Part shown: piece by piece, positions 9,031-18,627 of the stretch | Position numbering within the stretch: position 1 is the stretch's first letter | Layout: the number at the start of each line of letters is the position of its first letter | Assembly (NCBI RefSeq): GCF_002243645.1 | Contig: NZ_CP017704.1 | Span: 1,713,501-1,777,500, forward strand | Length of the DNA stretch: 64,000 bases | From: Peribacillus simplex NBRC 15720 = DSM 1321 | GTDB taxonomy: Bacteria; Bacillota; Bacilli; Bacillales; DSM-1321 | Reading direction: 5' to 3' | Notes under the pieces: generated by a model | The model's database searches: none | What the model was told of the DNA's origin: nothing | Seen by the model: the letters and a program-made list of their open reading frames with translations, nothing else | Made by a program: the position numbers and the translations under genes

Positions 9031-10335
9031 TTACTTCTTTAACATATAAATTTTACGAGGTCTTCCCCTAGGCGATTGAAGTTCTTCTCCTTTGTACTCC
9101 ACTAAACCGCTTTCACTTAAACTACTCATTATTCTCTGGGCATTTCGAACGGTCATGGATAAATGAGAAGCTAAGTCTGAGGAAGTGAAGCCATCCCAGC
9201 CCATACGATCAACCAATGCTTCTATCTTTTTATACGTTTTTACACTAATGTTAGCCTGATTCAATTTATCAAGCAGTTCTTTATCATTAGAACGGAAGGT
9301 ATATGCCAATTGTTCTTCTTGACCTACGGATTCAATCATTACACCATCTTCTTGGATAACAACAATTCCGGAACTGCCTTGCGTTTTCGAATGACGGATC
9401 GCCTTGCGAGCATTGATTTCAGCCGATGCAGCCGTCTCACCAAAACCAATACCAACTGCAACTGAGACATCCATATCAAGGGCCAGTAATTGAACAGTAC
9501 TTTGCAAGCTACTAATTTCTCGTTCAATTGCCTTCCGTGAACTAAATATTTGATAGCGGCCGTTTCCATTTTCTATGAGGGATCCATCTAATTTTTCGCA
9601 AAATGAAAGCAATGTTTGTTTAATTTTCAGCTCCAAATGCTGAAGATGATAACGAATATTAACCTCGTCTACAAATTGATCAAACTGATCAATTTCAATA
9701 ATCTCTACACCTATCTGACTATCTTTAAAATAGGTGCTTTTTGCTTTTTCAATCAAAATTTTGACCGCTTGTCGAATTTCCATCTTTGTCATATTTATTT
9801 TGTAGACAGCAACATTTTCTTTCTTCAAGGCCTCATATACAGATTGTAAAACGGTTAGGACACCATGTATCTCCCCTTCCCTCCATAACTGAAGATGAAA
9901 TTGAACAATTTCTTGATAATCATATTGTTCATCAAATGTTTTTACATAAATATGTTCGGTGGAAATCCCTAGCTCTTGCAGCGACTCTTGCAAAAAAAAG
10001 TCTTCCAATCGAATCATATCGATGGATATCTTATCGAAAAAATGTTTTTGATCTGCAGACATTTGTAAAAAACATCTATATAAACTAGATCCTACAGGAG
10101 GACAATATGTAAAATTAGCCTCTGAATCCAACATTCCTTTTGCTATTCTATAAGGAACTGGTCCAGAGAAAAACCAACCATTTACAGTACTTTGGTGATT
10201 TTTTATAATGTCCGTTACCTCTCGTGCATCTTCATATGGAAAATCAATAAAATCTATTTCATGCTCAAATTCATTGGTTACATCCCGAATTTTCTTTAAA
10301 GATGCAAGTGGACCTACAACACCAATTTTATACAA
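9031..10335 (-). CDS. Transcriptional regulator with degenerate GGDEF-like domain and winged helix
   Basis: 434 residues from a TTG at 10335, chosen because GGGGTGAAGGA lies just before it; no ATG fits. Residues 1-230 are an uncharacterised ligand-type region starting KIGVVGPLASLKKI. Residues about 240-360 look like a GGDEF/cyclase fold (GVEIIEIDQFDQF, then VAVGIGFGETAASAEINARK), but GGDEF itself is replaced by NGRYQ, so cyclase activity is unlikely. The C-terminus (FTSSDLASHLSMTVRNAQRIM, then RGRPRKIYML) is a winged helix for DNA binding. It is divergent from the AbgT/AbgA/AbgB-like genes and probably controls them. Family name not recognised with certainty. Confidence 0.7.
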   Translation of the reverse strand: MYKIGVVGPLASLKKIRDVTNEFEHEIDFIDFPYEDAREVTDIIKNHQSTVNGWFFSGPVPYRIAKGMLDSEANFTYCPPVGSSLYRCFLQMSADQKHFFDKISIDMIRLEDFFLQESLQELGISTEHIYVKTFDEQYDYQEIVQFHLQLWREGEIHGVLTVLQSVYEALKKENVAVYKINMTKMEIRQAVKILIEKAKSTYFKDSQIGVEIIEIDQFDQFVDEVNIRYHLQHLELKIKQTLLSFCEKLDGSLIENGNGRYQIFSSRKAIEREISSLQSTVQLLALDMDVSVAVGIGFGETAASAEINARKAIRHSKTQGSSGIVVIQEDGVMIESVGQEEQLAYTFRSNDKELLDKLNQANISVKTYKKIEALVDRMGWDGFTSSDLASHLSMTVRNAQRIMSSLSESGLVEYKGEELQSPRGRPRKIYMLKK

Positions 10336-10593
10336 GTTTCCTTCACCCCTACATCCTACTATTAGATTTATTATATCAAAATAACCAATTAACCCCAACA
10401 GGGAATAATAATGAGATCCAAATATTAATAACATGTAAAGCACCGTTTGACATAAATAAACAGTGCTACTTTTTAATATGGTTGACTTCTCAATCGTGGG
10501 TACGAATGCATTTCAAGGATCCTAAGCCTATTGTTTGTTTAGCAAGATTCCTAAAGCTTGAAAAAAAATATTCTATTTTATCTGAAAATTTTA

Positions 10594-10658
10594 TTGAAAT
10601 AGATTATTCTTAATTATATAATACATTTAACGAAAATAACGTTAAGTATTCGTTAAAT
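10594..10658 (+). promoter_or_regulatory. Sigma-A promoter with CGTTAA operator repeats for the abg-like genes
   Basis: TTGAAA (10594-10599), a 17-base spacer and TATAAT (10617-10622) make a near-consensus promoter towards the transporter gene. Three CGTTAA half-sites follow at 10627-10632 (inverted), 10640-10645 and 10651-10656. The outer pair extends to ATTTAACG and CGTTAAAT. They cover the expected start point, so binding there would repress. The likely binder is the divergent regulator. The rest of 10336-10593 shows nothing further. Confidence 0.6.
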
Positions 10659-10766
10659 AAAAACCAAGGTATGTATGAAGTGCACGAAGGCTTAAGCAGG
10701 TTTAAACATGATTGGTACAAAAAAAGCACAAACTACAAATGGAAGAAGGTTTAGGAGGAGAATGTA

Positions 10767-12311
10767 ATGGAACAAAAAGTAATGAAAGATACAACTAATC
10801 TGCAAAATCATAAAAAAGGTGGATTTTTCAATCAAGTAGAGAGAATAGGAAACAAAATCCCCCATCCGTTTATTTTATTTATTTATATGATTGCCTTTTT
10901 ATTTGTTGTAACCGCTCTCTTATCCGTTTTCCATGTTTCGGCATCGGATCCCATTAGTGGAGAGAAAGTAGAAGTTCAAAACCTCTTAAGCCGTGAAGGC
11001 ATTCAATGGATACTGCCGAATATGATTAAAAACTTTTCCGGCTTTTTACCACTAGGTTCTATTTTAGCCCTTATGTTAGGCGTAGGACTTGCTGAAAAAG
11101 TCGGTTTGTTAGAAGTTTTGATTCGGAAAATGTCGTTAAAGGTCTCAGGGAAATACGCGAGTTATTTAGTTGTATTCGTCGCCTTTTTTAGCCATGTCTC
11201 TTCTGATGCTGCGCTTGTTATTATGCCTCCTCTTGGAGCTTTAATTTTCCTTGCTGTGGGACGTCACCCTGTTGCTGGGTTGCTCGCTGCTATTGCTGGG
11301 GTTGGTTCGGGTTTCACTGCCAATTTATTAATCGTCACAACAGATGTCTTGCTTTCAGGAATTAGTTCAGAAGTAGCTAATGGCATGAAAGCAAATTTGA
11401 CAGTTAACGTTACTGATAACTGGTTCTTTATGGCGACTTCAGTTCTCGTACTTACTGTTGTCATTGCCTTGATTACAGATAAATTTGTTGAGCCGCGCTT
11501 AGGAAAATATGAAGGTAGCGGTCAGCATAAAAAATTGGAGCAATTAACGAAGCAACAAAACAAAGCACTCCTGGCTACAGGCATTTCAGCATTGATTTTT
11601 ATAGCTGTTATGGTAGTTCTAGTCGTTCCAGAAGGTGCTCTATTACGAAATCCAGAAACTGGAGCTATTCTCCCCTCACCATTCATGTCTGGAATTGTCG
11701 CAATCATCTTACTCTTCTTTTTTACAGTTTCTATTACTTATGGAGTTAAGGTGGGAGCGATTAAGAAACAAAATGACATTCCGGAATTATTAGTAGACCC
11801 AATTAAAGGAATGGCCGGATTCATTATTATGGTTTTTCCACTTTCGCAGTTTGTCGCTTGCTTTAACTGGAGTAATATGGGTAAATTTTTAGCTTTATCC
11901 ATCACGGATCTCTTAGAACAGCTAAACATAGATGGTGCACCAGTCCTTATTGGGCTAATGTTCTTATCCGGGCTTCTTTCCATGTTTATTGCTAGCGGAT
12001 CCGCCATTTGGTCTATATTAGCACCTGTTTTTGTCCCAATGTTCATGGTATTGGGCTATCATCCTGCCTTCGCTCAAATGTTGTTCAGGGTAGCGGATTC
12101 ATCTGTACTTCCATTAGCACCTGTATCTCCATTTGTCCCACTATTCTTAAGTTTCTTACAAGAGTATCGAAAAGATGCAAAACTAGGAACATATTATTCT
12201 CTTATATTGCCATATCCGATTATCATCTTTATCATTTGGACGCTATTGGTAGTGGTTTGGTATTTCCTTGGCCTCCCAATTGGTCCAGGAGTATATCCGA
12301 AATTACCGTAA
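10767..12311 (+). CDS. abgT: AbgT-family transporter (p-aminobenzoyl-glutamate type)
   Basis: 514 residues, the family's usual length, with a soluble N-terminus (FNQVERIGNKIPHPF is the conserved entry motif) and about a dozen membrane segments. SHVSSDAALVIMPPLGALIF and the C-terminal RVADSSVLPLAPVSPFVPLFL match conserved AbgT blocks. E. coli AbgT imports p-aminobenzoyl-glutamate, a folate breakdown product; other members have been linked to sulfonamide export. The two downstream M20 hydrolases resembling AbgA and AbgB favour uptake here. GGAGGAG precedes the ATG by 6-7 bases. It is the first gene of the plus-strand unit driven from 10594. Confidence 0.88.
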   Translation: MEQKVMKDTTNLQNHKKGGFFNQVERIGNKIPHPFILFIYMIAFLFVVTALLSVFHVSASDPISGEKVEVQNLLSREGIQWILPNMIKNFSGFLPLGSILALMLGVGLAEKVGLLEVLIRKMSLKVSGKYASYLVVFVAFFSHVSSDAALVIMPPLGALIFLAVGRHPVAGLLAAIAGVGSGFTANLLIVTTDVLLSGISSEVANGMKANLTVNVTDNWFFMATSVLVLTVVIALITDKFVEPRLGKYEGSGQHKKLEQLTKQQNKALLATGISALIFIAVMVVLVVPEGALLRNPETGAILPSPFMSGIVAIILLFFFTVSITYGVKVGAIKKQNDIPELLVDPIKGMAGFIIMVFPLSQFVACFNWSNMGKFLALSITDLLEQLNIDGAPVLIGLMFLSGLLSMFIASGSAIWSILAPVFVPMFMVLGYHPAFAQMLFRVADSSVLPLAPVSPFVPLFLSFLQEYRKDAKLGTYYSLILPYPIIIFIIWTLLVVVWYFLGLPIGPGVYPKLP

Positions 12312-12335
12312 TTTGAAAAATCAAATGCGCCTTGT

Positions 12336-12360
12336 AGCCCCTTCAGCGACTTAAGGGGCT
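12336..12360 (+). terminator. Intercistronic hairpin between abgT-like and abgA-like genes
   Basis: Arms AGCCCCTT and AAGGGGCT around a 9-base loop. No U-run follows, so it is more likely an attenuator or mRNA-stability hairpin than a full terminator. Confidence 0.45.
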
Positions 12361-12423
12361 GCGGTACTTGGGCCAGTCGAAACATTTATAAATTTCATCA
12401 AATAAAATTAGGAGTGAAACGAA

Positions 12424-13683
12424 TTGGATATTATTTCATTAAGACGTGATCTTCATCAACACCCAGAAGTTGGGTTTACCGAATTTCGAACTGCTTCAAA
12501 GGTAGTGGAAGCACTAACTTCTCTGAAATATAACGTGATATTTGGGAGAGATGCTTTAGATGGGGATTCCCGCCGTGGAGTTCCCCCTACAGAAGTATTA
12601 CAAGATGCATTTAATAGAGCATTGCAAGATGGCGCCAATCCAGAAATTCTCCAAGAAATGGAGGGCGGATATACTGCCGTTATCGGTATATTAAAAGGAA
12701 AAACAGAAGGTCCAACTGTAGCATTCCGGTTTGATATGGATGCATTGCCTGTTACGGAAAGCACTGATTCTGACCACTTCCCACAAGCAAACGGTTTTCG
12801 CTCCAAATATGAAGGGAATATGCATGCCTGTGCTCACGATGGCCATACAGTAATTGGCTTAGGGCTTGCTGAAAAATTAGCGGACCGGAACTTCGCAGGA
12901 ACGGTCAAGCTTATTTTTCAACCAGCTGAAGAAGGAGTACGCGGTGCCTATTCTATTGTACAAAAAGGAATTTTGGATGATGTGGATCATATATATTGTA
13001 TGCACCTTGGCACAGATGTCCCTTTAGGAGAATTTCATGGTGGGTCTTCTGGCTTTTTAGCAAGTACGAAAATGGCCGCCCATTTTCATGGAGTATCTTC
13101 TCATGCAGGTGCTTCTCCTGAAAAAGGAAAAAATGCATTATTAGGAGCAGCCACTGCATTATTGAATATTCATGCTATCCCAAGATTTAGTTCAGGCTCA
13201 ACCCGCATAAATGTAGGTATTCTTAATGGCGGAACAGCCGCTAATATTATTCCAGCGCATGCAAAAATGGTAATTGAAACCCGTTCTGTAACCGAAGAAA
13301 CAAATGCAGAAATAGAGAAACGAGTTCGAAATATTGTGGCTCACAGTGCAGGTATGCATGAGCTTGAACATGAAATTGAAATTATAGGACAAGCAATTAC
13401 CATTCATTGTGATCAAGAACTGGTCGATCTAGCCATGGAAGAAGCTCGAAATGTAGATGGTTTTTCAACAATCAAAGCATGCAGGGAATCCGGTTCTGCT
13501 GGCAGCGAAGATGCAAGTTTTATGATTCGAAGAGTACAGGATAATGGCGGTAAAGGAACTTATATGATTATTGGGACTGATATTCCCGCTCCACATCACC
13601 ACCCTAAATTTGATATTCAAGAAGAAGTTTTACCAAGGAGTGTAGAACTTTTGAATCTTATTGCAAGACGGCTTTTAAAATAA
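12424..13683 (+). CDS. abgA: M20 family amidohydrolase, AbgA-like
   Basis: 419 residues from a TTG at 12424 with TAGGAG upstream; the protein starts LDIISLRRDLHQHPEVGFTEFRTA, the standard M20D opening. Metal-ligand regions are AFRFDMDALPV, MHACAHDGHT and FQPAEEG, and HHHPKFDIQEE near the end. In E. coli AbgA pairs with AbgB to split p-aminobenzoyl-glutamate into p-aminobenzoate and glutamate. The insert near residues 50-80 (RRGVPPTEVLQDAFNRALQDG) fits AbgA rather than simple aminoacylases. It sits between the AbgT-like transporter and AbgB-like partner in the same order of function. Assignment to AbgA rests on length, insert and context. Confidence 0.8.
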   Translation: MDIISLRRDLHQHPEVGFTEFRTASKVVEALTSLKYNVIFGRDALDGDSRRGVPPTEVLQDAFNRALQDGANPEILQEMEGGYTAVIGILKGKTEGPTVAFRFDMDALPVTESTDSDHFPQANGFRSKYEGNMHACAHDGHTVIGLGLAEKLADRNFAGTVKLIFQPAEEGVRGAYSIVQKGILDDVDHIYCMHLGTDVPLGEFHGGSSGFLASTKMAAHFHGVSSHAGASPEKGKNALLGAATALLNIHAIPRFSSGSTRINVGILNGGTAANIIPAHAKMVIETRSVTEETNAEIEKRVRNIVAHSAGMHELEHEIEIIGQAITIHCDQELVDLAMEEARNVDGFSTIKACRESGSAGSEDASFMIRRVQDNGGKGTYMIIGTDIPAPHHHPKFDIQEEVLPRSVELLNLIARRLLK

Positions 13684-13726
13684 TTTTCATATTAACTCGA
13701 ATACAATATAGGAAGGAAAGAGTGAA

Positions 13727-15133
13727 ATGTCATATATAAATAGACTATCAGAAATCATTGAACAAAAAAAAGAAAAATTCATTGAAGTCAGTGACTGTAT
13801 ATGGAATTTTGCAGAAACACGTTTTGAAGAATATCAATCTGCTGAATTGCTATGCAGCACGTTAGAAAGCGAAGGATTTTCCGTTGAAAAAGGTGTTGGA
13901 AACATAGAAACGGCTTTCATTGGCAGCTTTGGAACCGGTAAACCTGTTGTGGCAATCATGGGAGAATTTGATGCGTTGTCAGGTATGAGTCAAAAAAAAG
14001 CTACAGCTAAACAAGAGCCAATTGTACAAGGTGAAAATGGCCATGGATGTGGTCACAATTTACTTGGTACGGGATCTTTAGCTGCAGCTGTTGCAGTGAA
14101 GGATTATATGGAAGAGAATCATATAAATGGGACAGTTCGTTATTATGGATGTCCAGGAGAAGAAGGCGGATCGGGCAAAACCTTCATGGTCAGAGAAGGT
14201 TTGTTCGATGACGTTGATTTTGCATTTTGTTGGCATCCACTGGATGTTAACGGCGTTATGTCGATGGATTCGCTTTCCAATTTCCAAGTGTATTATAAAT
14301 TTAAAGGCAAAAGCTCTCATGCAGCAGCATCACCACATTTGGGACGGAGTGCTTTAGATGCCGTAGAACTTATGAATGTTGGCGTGAACTATTTAAGAGA
14401 GCATATTATCCAAGAAGCAAGAGTCCATTATGCGATAACGAATTCAGGTGGATTATCGCCTAATGTGGTCCAACAAGATGCAGAAGTTCTTTATTTATTA
14501 CGAGCTCCAGAAGTTTCACAAGTACAAGATATTTACTTGAGAGTTTGTAATATTGCTAGAGGAGCTGCCCTTATGACAGGAACTGAAGTAGAAATCGTTT
14601 TCGATAAAGCCTGTTCCAATGTTATCCAAAACACTGTGTTGGATTCCGTCATGTATAGGAATTTTCAAGAACTAGGTATTCCACAACACGATGATGAGGA
14701 AAAACAGCTTGCCAAAGAAATCCGTGCTACCTTAACCGAACAAGAAAGGAACAGTACAATCAATCCATTTAAAGATAATCAAGATGATGCACTGGCAAAT
14801 TGGTTAGAACCCATTGAGGGCTTCCAAGCGCCATTAACAGGTTCCTCGGATGTGGGAGATGTTAGTTGGATTGTTCCTACTGCCCAATGCACAACAGCTT
14901 GTTTTGTTCTTGGTTCCCCTTTGCATAGCTGGCAGTGGGTTACACTCGGATCAACATCTATTGCCCATAAAGGAATGCTTCATGCTGGCAAGGTCATTGC
15001 TGCCACTGCAGTAGAAGTACTTCAAAATCCTGAATTAATTGAAAAGGCTAAAGCAGAGCTAAAAGAACGATTACAAGGGAAAGGCTATATCTCCCCTATT
15101 CCGCAAGATGTAAAGCCTTTAGTTAAAAGATGA
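13727..15133 (+). CDS. abgB: M20 family amidohydrolase, AbgB-like
   Basis: 468 residues, matching AbgB length. Conserved blocks are WNFAETRFEEYQSAELL at the N-terminus, IMGEFDALSGMSQ, NGHGCGHNLLGTGS (metal-binding histidines), YYGCPGEEGGSGK (catalytic glutamate) and FCWHPLDVN. The late segment PLTGSSDVGDVSWIVPTAQ is characteristic of AbgB-type proteins. It would form the second subunit of p-aminobenzoyl-glutamate hydrolase with the gene at 12424. The gap between them is 43 bases, with a GGAAGGA ribosome site. A strong terminator follows at 15216, closing a three-gene unit. Confidence 0.82.
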   Translation: MSYINRLSEIIEQKKEKFIEVSDCIWNFAETRFEEYQSAELLCSTLESEGFSVEKGVGNIETAFIGSFGTGKPVVAIMGEFDALSGMSQKKATAKQEPIVQGENGHGCGHNLLGTGSLAAAVAVKDYMEENHINGTVRYYGCPGEEGGSGKTFMVREGLFDDVDFAFCWHPLDVNGVMSMDSLSNFQVYYKFKGKSSHAAASPHLGRSALDAVELMNVGVNYLREHIIQEARVHYAITNSGGLSPNVVQQDAEVLYLLRAPEVSQVQDIYLRVCNIARGAALMTGTEVEIVFDKACSNVIQNTVLDSVMYRNFQELGIPQHDDEEKQLAKEIRATLTEQERNSTINPFKDNQDDALANWLEPIEGFQAPLTGSSDVGDVSWIVPTAQCTTACFVLGSPLHSWQWVTLGSTSIAHKGMLHAGKVIAATAVEVLQNPELIEKAKAELKERLQGKGYISPIPQDVKPLVKR

Positions 15134-15215
15134 TAGACTAGATTAGAGTAATGCTGTAATCGTCCTTTGTTCGCAGCATTTTATGGTAATGAGCTCATGA
15201 AACCCTTGATGTATA

Positions 15216-15246
15216 AAAATGGATCTTCGATTTGAAGATCCATTTT
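15216..15246 (+). terminator. Terminator after the abg-like genes
   Basis: A perfect 13-bp stem, AAAATGGATCTTC with its complement around GATTT, 80 bases after the abgB-like stop; the 3' arm itself ends in TTTT. Confidence 0.75.
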
Positions 15247-15327
15247 CCATTGGGGGCTTTATATTAACTCCAAATTTCCCTAAGTTTCGGAAATCTCTAA
15301 GTGTCATAAAAATTAATGGTAAAAAGC

Positions 15328-15849
15328 TTATCCCTTCATATTCAACAGATATCCTTCAATTTCGTGCTTGCTTTTTAAAATAACTATTTGCTTTTCAGGG
15401 TCACTCTTTTGAAGATCTACAAATCTGGTTTTCATTTCTTTCTTGCGAGGAAAGTAGGTGGTCATGATAAATTTAACAAACTGCCAGTCTAATTTTTCAT
15501 TGCAGCCTTTGCCCATATCAGGTCTTGTTTTACCTAGATAAGATAACCAACGTTTTATAACACGGTAAAGGCAAACACGGAGAGGGAGTTCTAAATAAAT
15601 AATCGTATCGGCAAGATCCGAACGTAAATTAAAAGAATTACTCTAATTGCCTTCCATTATCCACTTGTCATGACTCAATACTTCCTTCTGAGAAGAAATA
15701 AAATCCTCTAAAGGAGCTTCCACCCAGCCATGCCTCCAGTAGAAAGTATCCAAATGATGCACTTCGATATTCAAATTATCTCCAAGTCTTCTTGCAAAAG
15801 TAGATTTTCCAACACCGGCGGACACTCCGATAACCATTATACGTTCCAT
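15328..15849 (-). pseudogene. AAA/topology-modulation (FlaR-like) kinase gene with in-frame amber codon
   Basis: One frame runs from ATG 15849 to the stop at 15328, 174 codons, interrupted by a single TAG at 15641-15643. The N-terminal part has the P-loop GVSAGVGKSTFARRLG and HHLDTFYWRHGWVEAP; after the TAG the same frame continues with SNSFNLRSDLADTIIYLE and ends DMGKGCNEKLDWQFVKFIMTTY. Both halves match the small P-loop NTPases annotated as DNA topology modulation protein or adenylate kinase-like. The family usually has a tyrosine after MEGN, and TAT to TAG is a single change. Recent inactivation or a sequencing error are equally possible. The 15850-16066 stretch beyond it has no gene. Confidence 0.75.
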
Positions 15850-16066
15850 TGATATACCAGCTTCCTCACTTTATTTATTGAAATAACCAGTAAGTCTACC
15901 AAATATATATAACCTTTTTAACATCCTTCTTCCTCTACCCTTCCCTTTTAGTTCCATAAGAAAAGGCGACCCTTCTTGAATGAAGAATCGCATCAGTTAT
16001 AGAAAAGGAAGTATGGTTACTGCGTTGTCCTGTCAATGAACAAGCCTGCCTTATTTTTTATCTCTA

Positions 16067-17125
16067 TTAAATCAGTTGCCCTAAATGTTTCTTTGCCTCG
16101 TAATCAACAAGTTTTTCATCCTGCTTAACTCGTGCCAGATAATCCGGGTTGGCGATAAGCGGACGTCCAATCGCCGCAACGTCAATGATGCCTTTTTCCA
16201 GTGCGGCTTCTGCAGTTTCAGGATCAAGCCCGCCCACACCGACTATAATTCCATCCCAGTGGCTGCGTACCAATTCATGCATGGTCAATCCTCTTGCAAT
16301 CGGTTTGGTAAATTCCATCGTGGATGGGTGAATCATTTTGACTCCTGTTTCATTGAACGCCTCTATAAATGTTTGGATCGCTGTTTCAGGGTCTTCCCAC
16401 ATGTAAGATGGCTGGTCAATTTTCAAAGCCGAGAAACGAATAAGGGTACGTTCCATTCCAACCGTATCTATAACTGCTTTTAGCACTTCCTTCATAAATG
16501 TCAGGCGCTGTTTTAAATCACCACCGTACCGATCGGTCCTTTTATTGGAAGTGTCAGAATTGAACTGGTCTATCAAGTAGCCGTGTGCACCATGAATTTC
16601 AACGCCGTCAAAGCCAGCATCCATTGCATTCTTTGCAGCTTGTTTATATTGGTTCACAACTTCTGCAATATCCGTCTCCGTCATTTCTTCAGGAATGTCA
16701 AAAGGTTTGCCGAATCGTGAAACCTTTCCTTCTGCAGCAATAGGTGACGGAGCCTGCGGAGGAAGTCCTCCTGCAATTTCATGGTGGCTTGCACGGCCCA
16801 CATGCCAGATTTGCGCAATAATCGTTCCGCCTTCTGCGTGTACTGCTTCCGTTACTTTTTTCCACCCGTTGATTTGCTCTTGAGTATATATTCCGGGAAC
16901 TCCAGGATTGCCCTTTGCTCTTGGTGAAATCACTACACCTTCAGTAATGATAAGTCCGATTCCATCTTGAGCCCGTTTTCGGTAATATTCTACGGTCTGG
17001 TCATTCACAACACCGGTTTCGTTATCGGCAAACGACCGTGTCATAGGAGCCATTGCCGTTCTTGTTTTTAAGTTCCATGCTCCTATTGTTACAGGTTCAA
17101 ACATTTTGGTTTTTATTTTATTCAT
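16067..17125 (-). CDS. Old Yellow Enzyme family alkene reductase
   Basis: 352 residues, one FMN-binding TIM barrel. LKTRTAMAPMTRSFAD opens strand 1; AQIWHVGRASH carries conserved Gln and His; GVEIHGAHGYLIDQFNSD has the paired active-site histidines (HxxH) seen in NemA/PETN reductase-type members; GVGGLDPETAEAAL and DVAAIGRPLIANPDY bind the FMN phosphate. The family reduces activated alkenes, nitroesters and quinones with NAD(P)H, usually as an electrophile or xenobiotic response. It is monocistronic. The upstream region has a short AGTAA/TTACT dyad (17166-17178) that could bind a redox regulator. The physiological substrate is unknown. Confidence 0.88.
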   Translation of the reverse strand: MNKIKTKMFEPVTIGAWNLKTRTAMAPMTRSFADNETGVVNDQTVEYYRKRAQDGIGLIITEGVVISPRAKGNPGVPGIYTQEQINGWKKVTEAVHAEGGTIIAQIWHVGRASHHEIAGGLPPQAPSPIAAEGKVSRFGKPFDIPEEMTETDIAEVVNQYKQAAKNAMDAGFDGVEIHGAHGYLIDQFNSDTSNKRTDRYGGDLKQRLTFMKEVLKAVIDTVGMERTLIRFSALKIDQPSYMWEDPETAIQTFIEAFNETGVKMIHPSTMEFTKPIARGLTMHELVRSHWDGIIVGVGGLDPETAEAALEKGIIDVAAIGRPLIANPDYLARVKQDEKLVDYEAKKHLGQLI

Positions 17126-17165
17126 TTGAATTCCTCCTGTTAACCACTTTATTGAGCTAACTTTT

Positions 17166-17178
17166 AGTAACTATTACT
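17166..17178. promoter_or_regulatory. Short dyad upstream of the Old Yellow Enzyme gene
   Basis: AGTAA-CTA-TTACT, about 40 bases before the start codon. It recalls the TTAC/GTAA-type operators of HxlR-family quinone or diamide sensors, but it is short and could be chance. Confidence 0.3.
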
Positions 17179-17284
17179 GTGTAAGATTATCCGATAAGTG
17201 GTTGATTTTCAAATAATTTACTCAGATTTTATAACCATTGATAAAATATGGTAATAAAGACCATTGAACTACCCACAACTTATC

Positions 17285-17373
17285 GACCTTACGGTCTGAT
17301 TGAAGTCGGGGATTCCTAAGAACATTAGCCTATCGGCCAATTTTTAATTAGGCTATCCCCGTAGTTCCTACGG
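17285..17373 (-). ncRNA. Candidate omega RNA (right-end RNA) of the TnpB element
   Basis: On the minus strand, overlapping the last tnpB codons and running past its stop, are three stems: CCGTA/TACGG (17359-17373); GGGGA/TCCCC enclosing TAGCCTA/TAGGCTA (17308-17360); and GACC-GTAA-GGTC (17285-17296). This placement and layered structure is that of TnpB guide RNAs. The guide would begin downstream of the last stem, but the exact boundary is not resolved. Confidence 0.55.
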
Positions 17374-18553
17374 TTAGAAGCCTTATGGCTTCATTCATTA
17401 GATTGAGTCCTGCGTTAATATCTCGATCGTGGTGAGTAGAACAAGAAGGACAATCCCATTCACGAAGATTCAGATGTTTAACGTCTTTATTATGGTACCC
17501 GCAGCCAGAACACAATTGACTAGAAGCAAACGTTTTAGATACGGTCACGATTTGTTTACCATACCATTTTGCTTTGTATTCCAACATTTTTTTGAATTGG
17601 TACCAAGATACTTCACTAATCGCTTTGGCTAGTTTGTAATTTTTTATCATATTGGACACTTGCAAGTCTTCCATTCCAATAACATCGTGGTTTTTGATGA
17701 TTTCGGTAGAGACTTTATGTAAGTAATTCATTCGGGCATTTGAAATTTTTTCGTGTAGGATGGCCACTTTTCGTTTTTGTTTTTGATAGTTTTTGGCTTC
17801 AGCCAATGGTTTCTTTTGATTCAAGGCTATTTCTTGTCGCCTTGAAAGAATTCGTTGTGCTTTGGCCAATTTCTTTTCGACCGTCCGGAAGAATTTTGGG
17901 TTTTTATAGACCGTACCATCTGAAAGAAATGCAAAGTTCTTCAAACCAAGATCTACACCGCAAGAACGATTCGTTTTAGGAAGTACTTGTACATTGGTTT
18001 CGGCTAAAACGGAAATGAAATATTTACCCGAAGGGTTTCGCCTGATTGTGGCATTGATGATTCGTACTTCGACTTCGCGGCTTATAGCAAAACGAACGAG
18101 ACCGAGTTTTGGTAATTTGATTTGGTTACCAATCATTCCAATATTCCCATTCGTATGTTTAGTCGTGTAGGACTGGATAGGATTCTTTTTTGATTTGAAG
18201 CGTGGTGATTTGTTTTGCTTTTTATAATATCGACTATAGGAATCTGCTAAATTTTCCACCGATTTCTGTAAGGCAATACTGTCTACTTCTTTCAGGAAAG
18301 AATACTCGTTCTTTAAAGCTGGAAGTTCTTTGATTGTTGCGTATTTATTCAGAAAAGAACCTTTCCATTCATTAGAGGGTAATTGGCCGTTCTGCTTCAT
18401 TTCTTCACAGATATACCAGTAGGCATCTTTCTCCTTTTGTTTGCCTAAAAAGAAGTTATAGACAAAACGGGAGCAGCCGATCGTTTTATTGATTAGAACT
18501 AGTTGTTCTTTCGTTGGATAGACTCGAAATTTATAAGCTTTGTTTATAACCAT
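17348..18553 (-). CDS. tnpB: TnpB, RNA-guided nuclease of an IS200/IS605 element
   Basis: 401 residues from the ATG at 18553, chosen because AAGGGGGTG precedes it; the frame is open further up but that part lies in the structured left end. The N-terminus ([12 protein letters not shown]) is the OrfB helix-turn-helix region. RuvC residues are visible in [10 protein letters not shown] (Asp), [10 protein letters not shown] (Glu) and [10 protein letters not shown] (Asp), and a zinc finger in CSGCGYHN...CPSC. All catalytic residues are present, so the protein may be active. TnpB proteins are guided by RNA from the element's right end and cut DNA beside a short motif; no tnpA accompanies this copy. 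Confidence 0.92.
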   Translation of the reverse strand: MVINKAYKFRVYPTKEQLVLINKTIGCSRFVYNFFLGKQKEKDAYWYICEEMKQNGQLPSNEWKGSFLNKYATIKELPALKNEYSFLKEVDSIALQKSVENLADSYSRYYKKQNKSPRFKSKKNPIQSYTTKHTNGNIGMIGNQIKLPKLGLVRFAISREVEVRIINATIRRNPSGKYFISVLAETNVQVLPKTNRSCGVDLGLKNFAFLSDGTVYKNPKFFRTVEKKLAKAQRILSRRQEIALNQKKPLAEAKNYQKQKRKVAILHEKISNARMNYLHKVSTEIIKNHDVIGMEDLQVSNMIKNYKLAKAISEVSWYQFKKMLEYKAKWYGKQIVTVSKTFASSQLCSGCGYHNKDVKHLNLREWDCPSCSTHHDRDINAGLNLMNEAIRLLTVGTTGIA

Positions 18554-18627
18554 TGGTTTCACCCCCTTATAGTTATTATTAATCAGGGAACGTATGTTTG
18601 CCAAAAGATTACTTTGGCTTATGCCAA

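Noticed and set aside
10712..10728. TTGGTAC with AAGCA ten bases on, a sigma-54-like pattern before the AbgT-like gene
   Set aside because: The -12 element lacks the TTGC thymines, no activator gene is adjacent, and a near-consensus sigma-A promoter lies at 10594.
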